This document shows, piece after piece, positions 23,311-35,379 of a DNA stretch of 64,000 bases. Below the pieces are notes generated by a model. That model was not told where the DNA came from and searched no databases. It worked only from the letters and a program-made list of their open reading frames with translations. The translations under genes and the position numbers were made by a program. Within the stretch, counting starts at the first letter, position 1; each line of letters begins with the position of its first letter. The stretch comes from Gigaspora margarita (Eukaryota > Glomeromycota > Glomeromycetes > Diversisporales > Gigasporaceae), in contig WTPW01000196.1 in the NCBI GenBank assembly GCA_009809945.1, positions 400,771 to 464,770 on the forward strand. Reading direction: 5' to 3'.

Positions 23311-24911
23311 ATAAAAAAATTAATGATAGGGCAATAAATAATTAGAATTCATTATATAACTTATACTTTTTAAGGGTTGAAATAAGATATAGTCAATGCT
23401 TAAGTTAGAGAATTTTATGGATTATTTGGATAAGAAGATAAGCTGATTTATTGAGTATTTTTATACAAATTTTGGAATCGCATCATTAATAATTATATTT
23501 TTTATTTTGTAGGGTTATTGGCATGCACCTATACTATCATACAGACTATTAGCTTGATTATCCTTTCATTATAATGGTGGTTGTGTGATAATTGTATAAA
23601 TGATCCATTATGTTAGCAAGCATATCTGCGTGAATATTTAGATAACAATTAAACCCTTAATATGATTATCCTCTTGTTACGCTTTTCTAGTTCTAGCATA
23701 ATAATAATTGTATGAGATTACATAAACAATCTGTCTGTTAGCATAAATACCCATGTGAGAATTTGAATGAATAGGGCAAATAAATTAATAAAATGAAAAA
23801 AATTAAAAATATCTAATTATATTTTGTTTAGTGTCTTGCTTTGAGATATACTTGCTTTTTTTTTTACAATTCATGTTTTGTACTTATGGTTCATTGGGGT
23901 GTTCAAAATACTATGCAAATCAAAACTATATGTGGCCATATAATAAAATTTGTTAATGATTTTTTTAGATAGTGAAGTTAAATTATTGAAATTTTAAATA
24001 GATAATAATTTGATGAAATTTCGCAGAGATCAGCATTAGGAAAAAATAGTAAATTAAAATTTTATACATATTTTTTATTTGAAAATTTTGTATTTTATAT
24101 ACATTTTTACTATCACAATAATCTAAAACCTTTTGATTAATTCCAGTATATTTAACAAAAAATCACACTACTATTAGAAATTTCAGTATTTGGTATTAAG
24201 AATGATATATTATAGTTTGGTGAAGCTATTTGTAAATAAAAAATAAAACCTGATAGTGAAAATAAAAAGAGTTAATACCTGAAGAATAACCTTAAAGTGA
24301 AATAAACAATCAACTTGTCATATCAATCACCATGTTTTATCAGTGCCACTTCCATTAGTTTTATTGAATAAATGACATGATCATTGTTCCTAAATCTGAA
24401 CTTTCAATCTCTAAAAAAGTATTTCGTCAGACACTCTTGTTTCATGCAGGTTAAAACAGAAAAAGCTTTCTTATTACTATTCCAACTAACCTCTTGAAAA
24501 AGAGAAATTATAAAAGCATTGTATTGAAAGATGAATCTATAAAATTATATCAAATAGGTAACAGAATTTAATGCCATGTTCTATTTATGTTTCAAATAAA
24601 AGTAAAACCATACTAGCTTGGAACAATACAGTAATAAAAATCAAAATGTGTGAGCACTTAAAGAGAGTGTGCATCTATGCTTTTGTAAGCTGGGCAAATG
24701 CATTTAAAGAGAACTTACTAAAACAAGCACTTATAGATTGTGCAACTTAGGAGGGCTTTACTGACAAAAAAGAAGAAATCGAAAATGCATTAGAAACTGT
24801 TTTGGGACCGGTCCAGAATAGCTCAGGACTGGAACTGATTAACCATGTGATTATTGCAGGGACCATTTTTGGACCAGTCTTTTCTGGGACTGATGCAACC
24901 CTACTTTTGAC

Positions 24912-25543
24912 ACCCATATTTACTAATTCTGAAACTCTTGATATTATCTCATTATTCTGTAAATAGATATTTTTATTTGCACAACTATTTTTATTTGGTG
25001 ATATATAATATATTTTATGTGTAAAACATAATTATTTTTAAAACCAGGTGTTTGAGTTGCTTAAATAGAGTTAGAAATTGGTGTATCTATTGTATTGTTA
25101 TATTATATATTTAGTAATAAATAAGAATTTGTACTCAATTATTGACTGCTAATTAATAATTTAAAATTTAAAACATAATTCTATTATGTAAAAAGATATA
25201 ATTTTAATGGGTTCATTTGTGAGTTTAGTAATAGGTGTCTAAATAAATTTTTTTAACTCTAAAGTTTATTTTAAAAATTAAATTATTATGAATTTATTTA
25301 GATTTTTGTAAATATTTGCTAGTAAATAATTATATAATTAGTAGATTTATTAAAGATAAAAGGATTTATTATTATTATTTTATTTATCTTATTGGTAATG
25401 ATAGTTTTGAAACTTTATATTATTTTGATAATGTATTTATAAAAATTTGTTATTAATGGAACTATTATTCTAAATTTAATATGTTGGATATATTAATTCA
25501 TTATTTTTTTAATATTAGATTTTGTTTATTATTTAATTGCTTT
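24912..25543. other. AT-rich sequence, nothing recognised
   Basis: After the far tip of the split MITE at about 24925 the sequence is A/T-rich with no gene. Confidence 0.4.
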
Positions 25544-26062
25544 CCAGATAAGATCAACAGAATTTCTATATTAGAAATTGGGGCAAAATTTCTATGATAT
25601 TAACTATATGCTAAAATCTGAGTGGAGTCAAATGAAAGTAATTTTTTATTAAGTTAATGACACATATCGATTAATAGAAAGTTGTAGAGCTCATTAAGAC
25701 ACATCTAACGGTGGTTAGATCATCCAAATCGACCTAGTGGATGGTGAGATATTATTAAAGAACAATTGGCTGACTATGTAAAATCTCCATGTAAACAATA
25801 TTTGTTTACCTAGAGATTTTATATAGTCTGCCAATTATTCTTTAATAATATCTCACCATCCACTGGGCCGATTTGGATGATCTAACTACCGTTAGATGCA
25901 TCTCAGCAAACTCTACAACTTTCAATTAATTGATATGTGTCATTAACTTAATAAAAAAATTACTTTTCATTTGACTCCGCTCAGATTTCAGCATATAATA
26001 AAAATCTATCCCCAAAATTTACTATTGTCCCAATATAGTAATTCTGCTGATCTTATCCAGAT
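25544..26062. repeat. Large palindrome, arms about 250 bp
   Basis: The left arm begins CCAGATAAGATCAACAGAAT and the right arm ends ATTCTGCTGATCTTATCCAG. Pairing continues to a centre near 25803 (TAAACAATATTTGTTTA). Each arm holds the phrases GTTGTAGAG(C/T)TC-type and CATCTAACGGTGGTTAGATC with CCACTGGGCCGATTTGGATG. Related phrases recur in palindromes at 32093-32769 and 53988-54851. Arm identity is high, so the element is young or the arms undergo conversion. Confidence 0.85.
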
Positions 26063-28189
26063 CATCAATTAAATTAATTTTATACTATGTTTATTTTTAT
26101 TAAATAATTTTGGATTTATGAATTGTAATTATTTTAATATATACTAATTTACCTTTTTATTATTACTAATATATATTTCAATGGTCTATCTATTATTATT
26201 TGATGCACATTGTGAAAGTGGTGTGTATTGGGCATATAGCTAAAAAATTATTAACAATATTACTATTTAATCAATCAATATCTTTTAATTGCATAAGACT
26301 CCTGAACATTGAATTGATAGGAAAAAAATGGTATAGTTGATTAGATCTGGTATTACTATCTAATTTGGAAGAGCATCTGTTGTTGTGAGTAATAAGATAG
26401 TTTAGGTGGTAAATGAATAAATAATAGGTAGAATTGGGTTTATAAATATAATAAGTCAGATACATCAAAACAATAGTAGACAAATAATAAGGCAAGTATC
26501 AAACTTTGCACTATATATATAATATGAAGTTTAATAAAAAATAATACTATAATCTTTTTATAGTGAGTAATTAACTAATGACTAAAAATCTAAAGATATA
26601 TGAAGAGCAAATATATATATGTAAATTCCCTCAAGATCAATTTTCTTTTGTACAAGATTTATTCATGCAATTAACTAGCCATTGTAATTATGTTCTTTAT
26701 GCTCAAATACAATACTAATAGTACAAAGATATTTATCTAACATCAATTAGTTAACTCTCTATATGCTAAGAGTAGATGAATGCTTCAAGTTCAATTGTTT
26801 CTTAGGAAAGGTTTTTTACCAACCAAGTTAAAACAATTAATAAATGAATACTTTGTAATACAAAAAAAGGAAGGTAATAAGATTTATCTAAATTTGATAT
26901 ATACTGATTAATGTATGAAATTTTGGGAAGTTAGCAATATATTTCAAAGTTTTATAATAGTATAATCACATGAAATGTAGAGGGATGGTTCTGTTTAGCT
27001 TTTTGGTGTGCTATATTTTTTTCATGTTTAGAGGTATTATATGGTTATCTCTTTTTTTCTGTTTATAGTAAGTTTAATATGATTTGTCATTTTACATTTT
27101 AGGTAGATTTTAAATTAAATTAAAATAATGTATATATGTTTGTACATACATTAGTTTTTAATTAATGAAATATTAAAAAGATAAAATTATATAACCAAAG
27201 TGATAAAATTGTATTACCATTAATATATTATTTAAATTATAAATGTTCATTTGTATAAATAAAAAGTTATAAAAATTTATATAAAATTATATATAAAGAA
27301 ATTAAAAAATAAATATGTAAGTTTGTGTAAATTATGGTTATATTAAAAAATTGCTTTATAAATTTAAATAAAAAAGTTGTGTAATTAATAAAAAAAGTAA
27401 ACAGTAAAAATTTTGTATATTTAAAAATTTTACATTATCATATAGAATATACTTATACCTTGTATATAAAAATTCTTTTGAGTCTGTTATTTATCTTTTT
27501 CTTGCAAAGTGTAATATTGGTTCTCACTTAAATTAATATCTGAATTAATGATTTCAATAATTTCCAGTGTAATCTGTTTTTAAAACACTCTATACATGGT
27601 TGATATTATCAACTATTGTTTGCAAAATAAACAATACTATATACAAATCTTTTTAATTGTATGTTAAAATTTTATTATCATTGTAGTAGTTTGCAAAAAG
27701 GTGATTTCATAATGATAATAGTGAAAAAATTTGAGATTTTAGTTCATTATTGATCATAATTTTCAATCAATAATTTTATTTTATTGAAACTCTTTAAGAA
27801 TTAAAAAAATTTATGTTTTACATGATATTATTATCTTCAGAGGTCAAATATCTTTGTAAACCACCTTATGTGAATTAAAAATTGGCCTAAATTGTAAAAA
27901 TTTAAGAATAATATAATAAATTCAAAATTAATCTAAATTGCAAAATAATGTAAAATACTATATGTTATTTTGTAAGTTTATTTTGATTCTTGGCAATACT
28001 ATTTTTTTGATATTGTTTATGCTAATTTTTTTTTAAAAAATCCTATTTTAATAGGAGTAATAATTTTTGTTTGTTCATTTTTGAAAAGATTGTGATTTGT
28101 AATATAATGATTTTATTATCAATTTGTGTATAAAAATGAATTTTAACTTTTAAGGATATATATTTGTGAGTATTTAGTAATAATAAAAA
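26063..28189. other. AT-rich intergenic sequence
   Basis: A 74-codon minus-strand frame (26271-26495, Tyr/Leu-rich) has no family resemblance. Nothing else recognised in about 2.1 kb. Confidence 0.35.
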
Positions 28190-28196
28190 ATTGTTC

Positions 28197-28480
28197 TAGA
28201 ACCCCAGACATCTAGGTTACACTTAATTTTTTTAGCAAAAACCCCTGAAATTTAAAAAGCAAAAAAACAGTTTTGGCAATTATATTGGCATCCAGTGATC
28301 CAATTTGAATAAACTTTTTTAAAAAATGAAGCCCTCAGTGAGGCGCATCTAACAAAAAAGTTCATTCAATTCTGATTACTAGATTAAAAGTATTTAGACA
28401 AATATATTTTGTCATTTTTAGCAAATTGGGCTAAAATTGGCCAAAATCCAGTTATGCCCATATGAGAGATATCTGGGGTC
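28197..28480. mobile_element. Possible MITE with AGGACCCCAGATATCT-type ends
   Basis: AGAACCCCAGACATCT on the left faces AGATATCTGGGGTCCT on the right. The ends resemble the AGGACCCTGAAATAT family at 22971 and 30420 but no target duplication is clear. The interior is mostly unpaired. Confidence 0.45.
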
Positions 28481-28796
28481 CTACTGTACCTTGCTATTTT
28501 TGATTTACTATATCTAGTGGAAAGAATTTCTAATTGTTAAAAATACAAATTGTTAATAACAAAAAGTTAAAAATTAATTAATAATTTAACAATAATTTCT
28601 AAGCAATTAATAAATAAATTATCAATATGCATAAATAGCTTCACAAAAATGCCCAATTGATGATTTAATCAACTTTTTGTTATAACAATAATTGTTTATA
28701 AGGCATAATAAGATAGTTGTATAATAAACTTGTAACATAATATAAGATTCTATTGCTATTACATATTTCTGCATTAGTAATTCAATCCAAAAAAGA

Positions 28797-29095
28797 AAAT
28801 TCAAATTTGTAAATAACCAAGTGTGTGAGATAAAAATTTAGGGTTAGGGCCTTAAAATCAGAGACTATATGGGTATAGTGATGCTAACTCTATATAAAAT
28901 TTCATTTCCTTATTTTAATTAGTGCAACAAGATCGATTTGAAAATTAGTTTTGCATATTTGGCTTTTTTTTTCTTTTATACATGTTCAGATTCTTTATTG
29001 GGTTAATCCAGAATAGTCAAAATTTGATTCTTCTGATTGTCTATTCCTTTCCAGAAGTTTGCATTACCCACACAAATAAGTGGATAAGATAATTT
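28797..29095 (+). repeat. Dispersed repeat, copy 1 (pair with 38945-39215)
   Basis: The phrases TTTTAATTAGTGCA, GCATATTTG, ATAGTCAAAATTTG and CCTTTCCAGAAGTTTG occur in the same order and orientation in both copies. Identity is moderate. It contains a short TTAGGGTTAGGG tract near 28839. No coding potential seen. Confidence 0.7.
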
Positions 29096-29489
29096 CAATT
29101 ATTCAATCAATTAATCAAATATTTATAAAATTAACCCACTATCATGCCATCAGATCCATACTATAAAATGTCTAATTGACAAAAAAAAGATTACAAAATA
29201 TAGTATATATATATAATTTACTTATATTGCCTAATTGTGTGAACTTTTTTGATTCAAAATTTGTTAAAAAAAATTTGTAGATCAAATAATTGCTACTACT
29301 TTTTTGTGAATGTCAAACCTGTAATCATTGTGATATTTAGATTAGTTGCATGATTAATATTGTAATAAGATCATAATATATTTATAATAAATTGATAGAT
29401 TTTAGTTTAATTAAAACTTATTTGGGTTGCATAATCTATTAATATATTGTATGTGCACAACTTCATAATGATGATTAGCAGTTGAATAT

Positions 29490-29790
29490 TAGAATACCCA
29501 TAGTTATTTCTTTATAATTAAATTGCTATTATATAGATAATGTGATACAAACTAACTCAACTATATAATATGGGTTACTGGAATTCAAGTAAGTTTTGTA
29601 ATAGAATTTTTCTAGTAGCTCATGATAAAATATGATAATTCTAATACAAATGAACTCAACCAAATAGAAACCAAAACAACTCTAATACAAACTACTCTTT
29701 GGCCAATAATGTAATAACCAAGTTAGCAAATAGGTCTTTAACAAAATTTTTTACAATGACTCATAGTAAAAATTACAATATTTCTAATAT
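29490..29790. repeat. Diverged ACAAACTAACTCAAC repeat block
   Basis: Loose repetition of phrases like CTAATACAAACTAACTCAAC and GTAGCTCATGATAAAAAT about every 100 bp. It continues beyond the MITE as 30110-30395, where a 34 bp unit starting AATGCAAACTAACTCAAGCT is repeated almost exactly at 30212-30295. The reverse complement of the same family is at 53500-53895. Confidence 0.6.
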
Positions 29791-29792
29791 GA

Positions 29793-30107
29793 TATTTGGG
29801 TACTGGTCAAAATCCTAACAAACAGAATCTCAGCAGGTCATAATCCTGACAAAAAAATCCTGATGATAAAAAATTCTAAAAATCCTAACAACAAAAAAAT
29901 TATTAAATTTATTTAAGCTAGATTAGTGCCTAGATTAAGGTTATAGTGAGTGCCTGGATTAGGGTTTGTGTTTAGTTGATTTTATAGTAAAGTTGCTCAA
30001 AAAAAGCTTTTTTTTATTGTCAGGTTTTTTGATAGTTAGGATTTTTTTGTTAGGATTATGATTTGTCAGGATTTTGTTTGTTAGAATTTTGACCCATACC
30101 AGATACT
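29793..30107. mobile_element. MITE, GGTCAAAATCCTAACAAAC family
   Basis: The left end TATTTGGGTACTGGTCAAAA faces TTTTGACCCATACCAGATA on the right. Pairing continues inward via CCTAACAAACAGAATC and AGGATTATGATTTGTCAGGA. The loop near 29950 holds GGATTAGGGTTTGTG. Confidence 0.75.
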
Positions 30108-30109
30108 TG

Positions 30110-30395
30110 ATAATTTCATGAAATCAACTCAACCACATACTGTAGTTATTAAAATAGTAAGCAAGCTTTGTAACTATTCTTTATAGTATCTCAATAACTT
30201 ATAATAACTCAAATGCAAACTAATTCAAGCTTAATAAAACAATTCAATGCAAACTAACTCAAGCTTAATAAAACAATTCAATGCAAACTAACTCAATTTT
30301 TACTATACAGTAGTTAATAGAATTACAAGTAAATTTAGTTACAAAATTTTTTATATAAAATTCTAATACAAACATGTATAATCCTAACTATATAT
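30110..30395. repeat. ACTAACTCAA repeat block with 34 bp tandem unit
   Basis: Continuation of the block at 29490-29790 on the other side of the MITE, including about 2.5 near-identical copies of a 34 bp unit at 30212-30295. Confidence 0.75.
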
Positions 30396-30419
30396 TGGGG
30401 TCATACAGAATAGCAAGTA

Positions 30420-30600
30420 AGGATAAAACCCTGAAATATGCATAGATAGGCCAGGTATTAGTTTGCTTATTTTTGGAGTTTTTACACAGATCTTTTCTAT
30501 TTTTAGTAATTTTTGCTTATTTTTGAGGTTTTTCTGCAGATCTTTCCATTTTTAGTAATTTTATAATTAACCTGACCTATCTATGTATATTTCGGGGTCC
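30420..30600. mobile_element. MITE, AGGACCCTGAAATAT family, copy 2
   Basis: Full-length match to 22971-23151 in the same orientation, with ends AGGATAAAACCCTGAAATAT and TATGTATATTTCGGGGTCC. The flanks AGCAAGTA and AGCAAGAA form a one-mismatch 8 bp target duplication. Confidence 0.82.
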
Positions 30601-30608
30601 AGCAAGAA

Positions 30609-31764
30609 TATTTTGCTATAATAATAAAATTATAATAATATCAAAACAAACTATATCAACTTTAACAATATAAATAGTATTATCACTCTTCAATTTTATT
30701 AGATTTGATCAATTTATGATTTTTTGTGAACTTTGCAAATCCTATGATTACAATACAAAATATTACCAAAATTCAGCACATTTCAGAACTAATTTTATGA
30801 GTACTTTTATAGTATTTGTATTATATTTATTAAATCTAATTAAAATATACCAAATTTAGGTTATTACATATATTGTAATTGTGAAATGCACAGAACTTAA
30901 AAAAATAAAAAACATAATCAAATCAAAAAGATCAATAATGGATTCAACAATATAACATTATGTAAAGTTGATTTTTCATTTTGCATTATATGGAATCTGA
31001 AAACATGGGTCAGTTGGTCAGTTTTTTTAATTCACTGAAAATTAATAGAAATCATCCACAACTAAAGATTATTCAAGGTTATTATAATTAAAGTAGCTGC
31101 ACAATGTAGTCATACTAAAATCAGAAACATTATACATATAAGTGCATCTTAAAAGTAAAATTTTCTGAAATAAAATATATTATTTACATTCTGTTTTTTT
31201 AATGATAAATGAAAAATATATAAGTACTATTTGGGAGTGAGTTAGTAAAAAGGGACAAATTTTTTCTAAGTAAAGTTTTTTTGACTTTAAGCTTAAATAT
31301 TTTAACTACTATCTTAATAAATTTAATAATTTTTTTTTATTTTAATTCTATATAATTTTAAAAAAATTTTTAGCAAATTTGATTAAATAGTTGTCAAGAT
31401 ATTTTAATTTAAAAATTAAAAAAATTTTACTAAAAATGATTTGCCCTTTTCTATTGACTCACTTCCATTTATATGCCAAATAGGTTTGATTAAACTAAAT
31501 AATTTATTTATTATAAAGAAAAAATAAATTCTTTACTAGATTTTTCATATTCAATTATAGTGCATCTGGTCTTGAATCTAATTTACTCACAACCTGAGCT
31601 TCTTTGTAGTTCAGATTAATACATTAAATTTAAAGTCTGATACTTTTTAATTGTCATATAAAAAAGTTTACTTTTGATCTTTTGGATCTTTTGCCTGCTA
31701 AATAAAACTGTTATTGGTTGCTATGCACCTATTATCTATATAATATGTAATAAATTAAGAGAGC
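30609..31764. other. AT-rich intergenic sequence, nothing recognised
   Basis: No gene, RNA or strong repeat seen; a weak palindrome around TTAAAAATTAAAAAAATTTT near 31410. Confidence 0.4.
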
Positions 31765-31826
31765 TACTATTTCTACTATGGTTATACAAAAATTTCTATT
31801 TTTAAAATTCTTTCTAACTTTAATTT

Positions 31827-31853
31827 TAACCCTAACCCTAACCCTAACCCTAA
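31827..31853 (-). repeat. Interstitial telomere-like tract, (CCCTAA)4
   Basis: Four perfect CCCTAA units, the vertebrate/fungal telomere hexamer in C-strand orientation, lying inside a foldback element and not at a sequence end. Confidence 0.95.
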
Positions 31854-31867
31854 AAACTAATAACAGA

Positions 31868-32087
31868 TACCATATCCTATTATGAATAAGCACCTTCTTT
31901 TTTGAAAATTTAAACTCAATGTTCTTGATAACTATCTAATCAAATTTAATAAAAATTTATTTATTTAAATTTTATAGATCTATAAAATTTAAATAAAAAT
32001 TTTTATTAAGTTTGATTAGATAGTTATCAAGAATATTAAGTTTAAAATTTTATAAAAGAGGTTGCTTATTCATGATAGGATATGGTA
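31868..32087. repeat. Palindrome, 220 bp
   Basis: TACCATATCCTATTATGAAT on the left faces ATTCATGATAGGATATGGTA on the right; the centre is TATAGATCTATA near 31978. The arms pair almost throughout. Confidence 0.9.
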
Positions 32088-32092
32088 AGTAA

Positions 32093-32769
32093 ACCTTCTT
32101 TGGTCCCTAATTGAAAGTTGTAGAGCTTATTTTTCTGATTCTAATAGTAGTTAAATTATCAAAATTGACCCAGTGAAACCAAGATACTTGGAATCAAAGA
32201 AGAGGACATAAGGATCAGCAAATTCACTGTTATACAATGTATAAAAAATGCTGTAAATAAAAAATTATAATTTGTGCAGAATTTTATTATTACTATTGAC
32301 TTTAAGTTCCTAAGTAAAGTTGTTTTTTTGGCTTAAAAAATGCTAGTTTCTTAAGACATATTTTATAGTTTCTTAATTAAATTTTACTACAATAAAAACT
32401 TCTCAAAATGTATGTAAAAAAAGATAAATTAAAAAAAAGCCATCAAACGTAAAATTATAATTTGCACAGAAATTTATTATCACAATTGACTTTGGGCTCT
32501 TAAATAAACTTGTTCTTTGGCTCAAAAAAATGCTAGTTTTGTAAGATGAGTTTTATTATTTTCTTAGTAAACTTTTCACTATAATGAAAAAACTTTTCAA
32601 AACATATGTAAAAAAAATAAATAGTTTGTGTAATAGTGAATTTGCTAATCCTTATGTTCTCTTTTTGATCCCAAGTATCTTGGGATCCACTGGGCCAATT
32701 TTGATGATTTAACTGCTATTAGAATCAGAAAAATGAGCTCTACAACTTTTAACTAGAAACCAAAGAAGG
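32093..32769. repeat. Palindrome, about 680 bp
   Basis: ACCTTCTTTGGTCCCTAATT on the left faces AACTAGAAACCAAAGAAGGG on the right. The arms include GTTGTAGAGCT and CACTGGGCCAATTTTGATGA, the same phrases found at 25544-26062. The centre lies near 32430. Confidence 0.85.
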
Positions 32770-32999
32770 GTTAGAGTTAGAATTATAGTAAATTTATAAT
32801 ATTATAATAGAAATTCTTGTATAACCATGATGGAAACAACAAAACACCATGGTGGAAATAGGCATCCCCTAAATTAATTTTCAAAGAGTTAAAACCTTAT
32901 TACTATTGAGGATTAAATTATATAGGTGATTCTTTTGAAATAAAATTAAAACATAATTATAATTATAATAATAATAAAGTAAAAAAATCAAAAATTTAA

Positions 33000-33282
33000 T
33001 TGATGATTCGTGGTAAATGAAAACTTAACACTAGGAGAATTTTTATATTAAAACATAGTAAAAAAATATTAAGTCAGAATCATGATTTCTATAGTATTAT
33101 AATAATTTTTATCCTTAAATTACTTATAACTTTTTATCTATTTAACTAATTTTACCAATCTTATATCCTTAGAATCACAAAAACTAGTTCTACAACTTTA
33201 AGTAGAAGCTCACAGGATATTAGTTTAATAAAAATTAACTTTACTTAGTCAGGAATGCTAACTTTGATATTTTATATATGAT
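33000..33282 (+). repeat. Direct repeat, copy 1 of about 283 bp
   Basis: Matches 33540-33823 closely in the same orientation (AGAATTTTTATATTAAAACA, TATTAAGTCAGAATCATGAT, AGTTCTACAAC, AGAAGCTCACAGGATATT). Roughly 255 bp lie between. The copies do not start and end TG...CA, so LTRs are unlikely; local duplication is the simplest reading. Confidence 0.85.
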
Positions 33283-33539
33283 GCTATAGATTTTATTAAT
33301 ACAAATTCTTGTTTATTAATGAATCATCAATTAAAAAATTAAAAAATCTATTCCATAATTTGTTATGCAGACAAATTTGCCTGCATAAATTTTAAAATTT
33401 TAAATTTTTTAAATAAAACTTTAAATATTAATTTTAGCTATATACTTTCTAAGTAAAAAATATAATATTGGTTCTGTTTATCAACTTTATTATAAAAATT
33501 TTTAAAATTATTAAAAAACTTTGATGTAATAAAAGTTTA

Positions 33540-33823
33540 ATTGATGATTTACAAGTAAATAAGAGCTTAATACTGGGAGAATTTTTATATTAAAACATAA
33601 TAAAAAATATTAAGTCAGAATCATGATTCCTATAGTATTATAATAATTTTTATCCTTAAATTACTTATAACTTTTTTATCTATTTAACTAATTTTACCAA
33701 TCTTATATCATTAAAATCATAAAACTAGTTCTACAACATTAATTAGAAGCTCACAGGATATTTGATTAATAAAAAATTAACTTAATTTAGTCAAAAATGC
33801 TAATTTTGATATTTTATATAGGA
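33540..33823 (+). repeat. Direct repeat, copy 2 of about 283 bp
   Basis: See 33000-33282. Slightly diverged, with small indels. Confidence 0.85.
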
Positions 33824-33827
33824 AAAA

Positions 33828-34033
33828 TCTAAATGGTGCCCCTGTGCATTTTGTGCCCCTAATGTACTAATAATTAATTTCATCTAGAATTAGAGTTAGA
33901 GTTAGAGTTAGGTTCAAGATTAGTACAGAATTGTGAGAGGATCATTTTTTGTTAGAAGTGCAACAGGGGTTACCCTAGTAAAATTTTGAGATATCAAAAT
34001 AGGGGGCACAATGTGCATAGGGCATCGTCTAGT
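33828..34033. mobile_element. MITE, GGTGCCCCTGTGCA family
   Basis: TAAATGGTGCCCCTGTGCAT on the left faces ATGTGCATAGGGCATCGTCT on the right; TTTTGTGCCCCTA faces TAGGGGGCACAAT. The loop holds GTTAGAGTTAGAGTTAG, a degenerate telomere-like run. Confidence 0.75.
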
Positions 34034-34068
34034 CTAGTTCTAAAATTATATAAAATATTATAATTATC

Positions 34069-34337
34069 AAAATTTTACTAATTGATTCTAACATTGTACT
34101 CTAAAAAAACTTGTTCAGCACATAAAAATACATTATTCTAGCATATTTAATTTTATATTTCTTGAAAATTTAAGAAAAGATGCTTAATTTTGGATTTTTT
34201 GATCAAAAAAATCCAAAATTACACATCTTCTCTTAAATTTTCAAGAAATATAAAATTAAATATGCCAGAATAATGTATTTTTATGTGCTGAACAAGTTTT
34301 CTTAGAGCACAAAGTTAGAATCAATTAGTAAAATTTT
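34069..34337. repeat. Foldback unit, AAAACTTGTTCAGCAC family
   Basis: A near-perfect palindrome from AAATTTTACTAATTGATTCT to AGAATCAATTAGTAAAATTTT, with inner arms AATTTTATATTTCTTGAAAA and complement and a centre at TTTTTTGATCAAAAAA. It is cut by the gap. Same family as 4937-5970. Confidence 0.9.
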
Positions 34338-34772
34338 NNNNNNNNNNNNNNNNNNNNNNNNNNNNNNNNNNNNNNNNNNNNNNNNNNNNNNNNNNNNNNN
34401 NNNNNNNNNNNNNNNNNNNNNNNNNNNNNNNNNNNNNNNNNNNNNNNNNNNNNNNNNNNNNNNNNNNNNNNNNNNNNNNNNNNNNNNNNNNNNNNNNNNN
34501 NNNNNNNNNNNNNNNNNNNNNNNNNNNNNNNNNNNNNNNNNNNNNNNNNNNNNNNNNNNNNNNNNNNNNNNNNNNNNNNNNNNNNNNNNNNNNNNNNNNN
34601 NNNNNNNNNNNNNNNNNNNNNNNNNNNNNNNNNNNNNNNNNNNNNNNNNNNNNNNNNNNNNNNNNNNNNNNNNNNNNNNNNNNNNNNNNNNNNNNNNNNN
34701 NNNNNNNNNNNNNNNNNNNNNNNNNNNNNNNNNNNNNNNNNNNNNNNNNNNNNNNNNNNNNNNNNNNNNNNN
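34338..34772. other. Assembly gap (435 N)
   Basis: Unresolved bases between foldback units of one family; the sequence on both sides suggests the missing part is another unit. The frame covering it is an artefact. Confidence 0.99.
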
Positions 34773-35100
34773 AGCATATTTACTTTTATATTTCTTGAAA
34801 ATTTAAGAAAAAATGCTTAATTTTGGTTTCTTTGATCAAAAAATCCAAAATTAAGCATCTTCTTTTAAATTTTCAAGAAATATAAAAGTAAATATGCTAG
34901 AATAATGTATTTTTATGTGCTGAACAAGTTTTCTTAGAGCACAAAGTTAGAATCAATTAGTAAAATTTTGATAATTATAATATTTTATATAATTTTATTA
35001 ATAAAAATACTAAAAAATTCTATGATTCTTAAAATTTTACTAATTGATTCTAACTTTGTGCTCTAAGAAAACTTGTTTAGCACATAAAAATACATTATTC
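34773..35100. repeat. Foldback units continuing after the gap
   Basis: A second palindrome (AGCATATTTACTTTTATATT facing AATATAAAAGTAAATATGCT) is followed by another inverted TTTTACTAATTGATTCTAAC and CTTGTTTAGCACATAAAAAT block, as at 34069-34337. Confidence 0.85.
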
Positions 35101-35379
35101 TGGGTATGATTTTTGCAAAATATAGGTAATTTGCTAAAAATAAAATATAACATGCATAAAATTGCTATAATTTGCCAAAATGCTTTATATAACCTTTTTT
35201 AAAATTAAACTCAATTTGCTAAAACTTAAATTTGGACCTCAGACAAATTTTCTGCAATTTGCTAAAAAAAAAATATGACATATATCAGAGATGTCCGGGT
35301 CCTATCTATTTGCTGTTATTTTTTTTATCCAATTTATATCCAATTTATTAATCTTCATTATAGACTATAATACCCACTT

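Larger units (their letters stand above)
19603..24903 (-). mobile_element. hAT DNA transposon, 5.3 kb, with exact 8 bp target duplication
   Basis: Ends are TAGTGATGCATCAGTTC on the left and GGACTGATGCAACCCTA on the right, inverted with two mismatches near the tips. Direct repeats CTTTTGAC flank it at 19595-19602 and 24904-24911. Eight-base duplications and a TAG(T/G)G(A/T)TGCA tip are hAT hallmarks. The transposase remnant lies inside on the minus strand (20933-22872). The element has been hit by MITEs at 20551-20740 and 22971-23151 and holds a foldback at 23172-23310. Boundaries are precise; the element is inactive by itself because the transposase has several stops. Confidence 0.92.
31765..32870. 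mobile_element. Compound foldback element with nested palindromes
   Basis: Outer ends CTATTTCTACTATGGTTATA and the complement of a right end reading CCATGGTGGAAATAG pair through ATACAAAAATTTCTATT. Inside are four CCCTAA telomere-type units (31827-31853), a 220 bp palindrome (31868-32087) and a second palindrome (32093-32769). The right arm carries a degenerate GGGTTAGAGTTAGAAT in mirror position. Whether this is one element or a stack of insertions cannot be settled by eye. Confidence 0.65.

Noticed and set aside
31827..31853. A chromosome end
   Set aside because: Only four CCCTAA units, internal to a foldback element with sequence continuing on both sides.
33000..33823. Paired LTRs of a small retroelement
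   Set aside because: The two direct repeats do not have TG...CA edges or a target duplication and enclose only about 255 bp.
34325..34777. Open frame of 150 codons
   Set aside because: It covers the second N gap; no readable residues.
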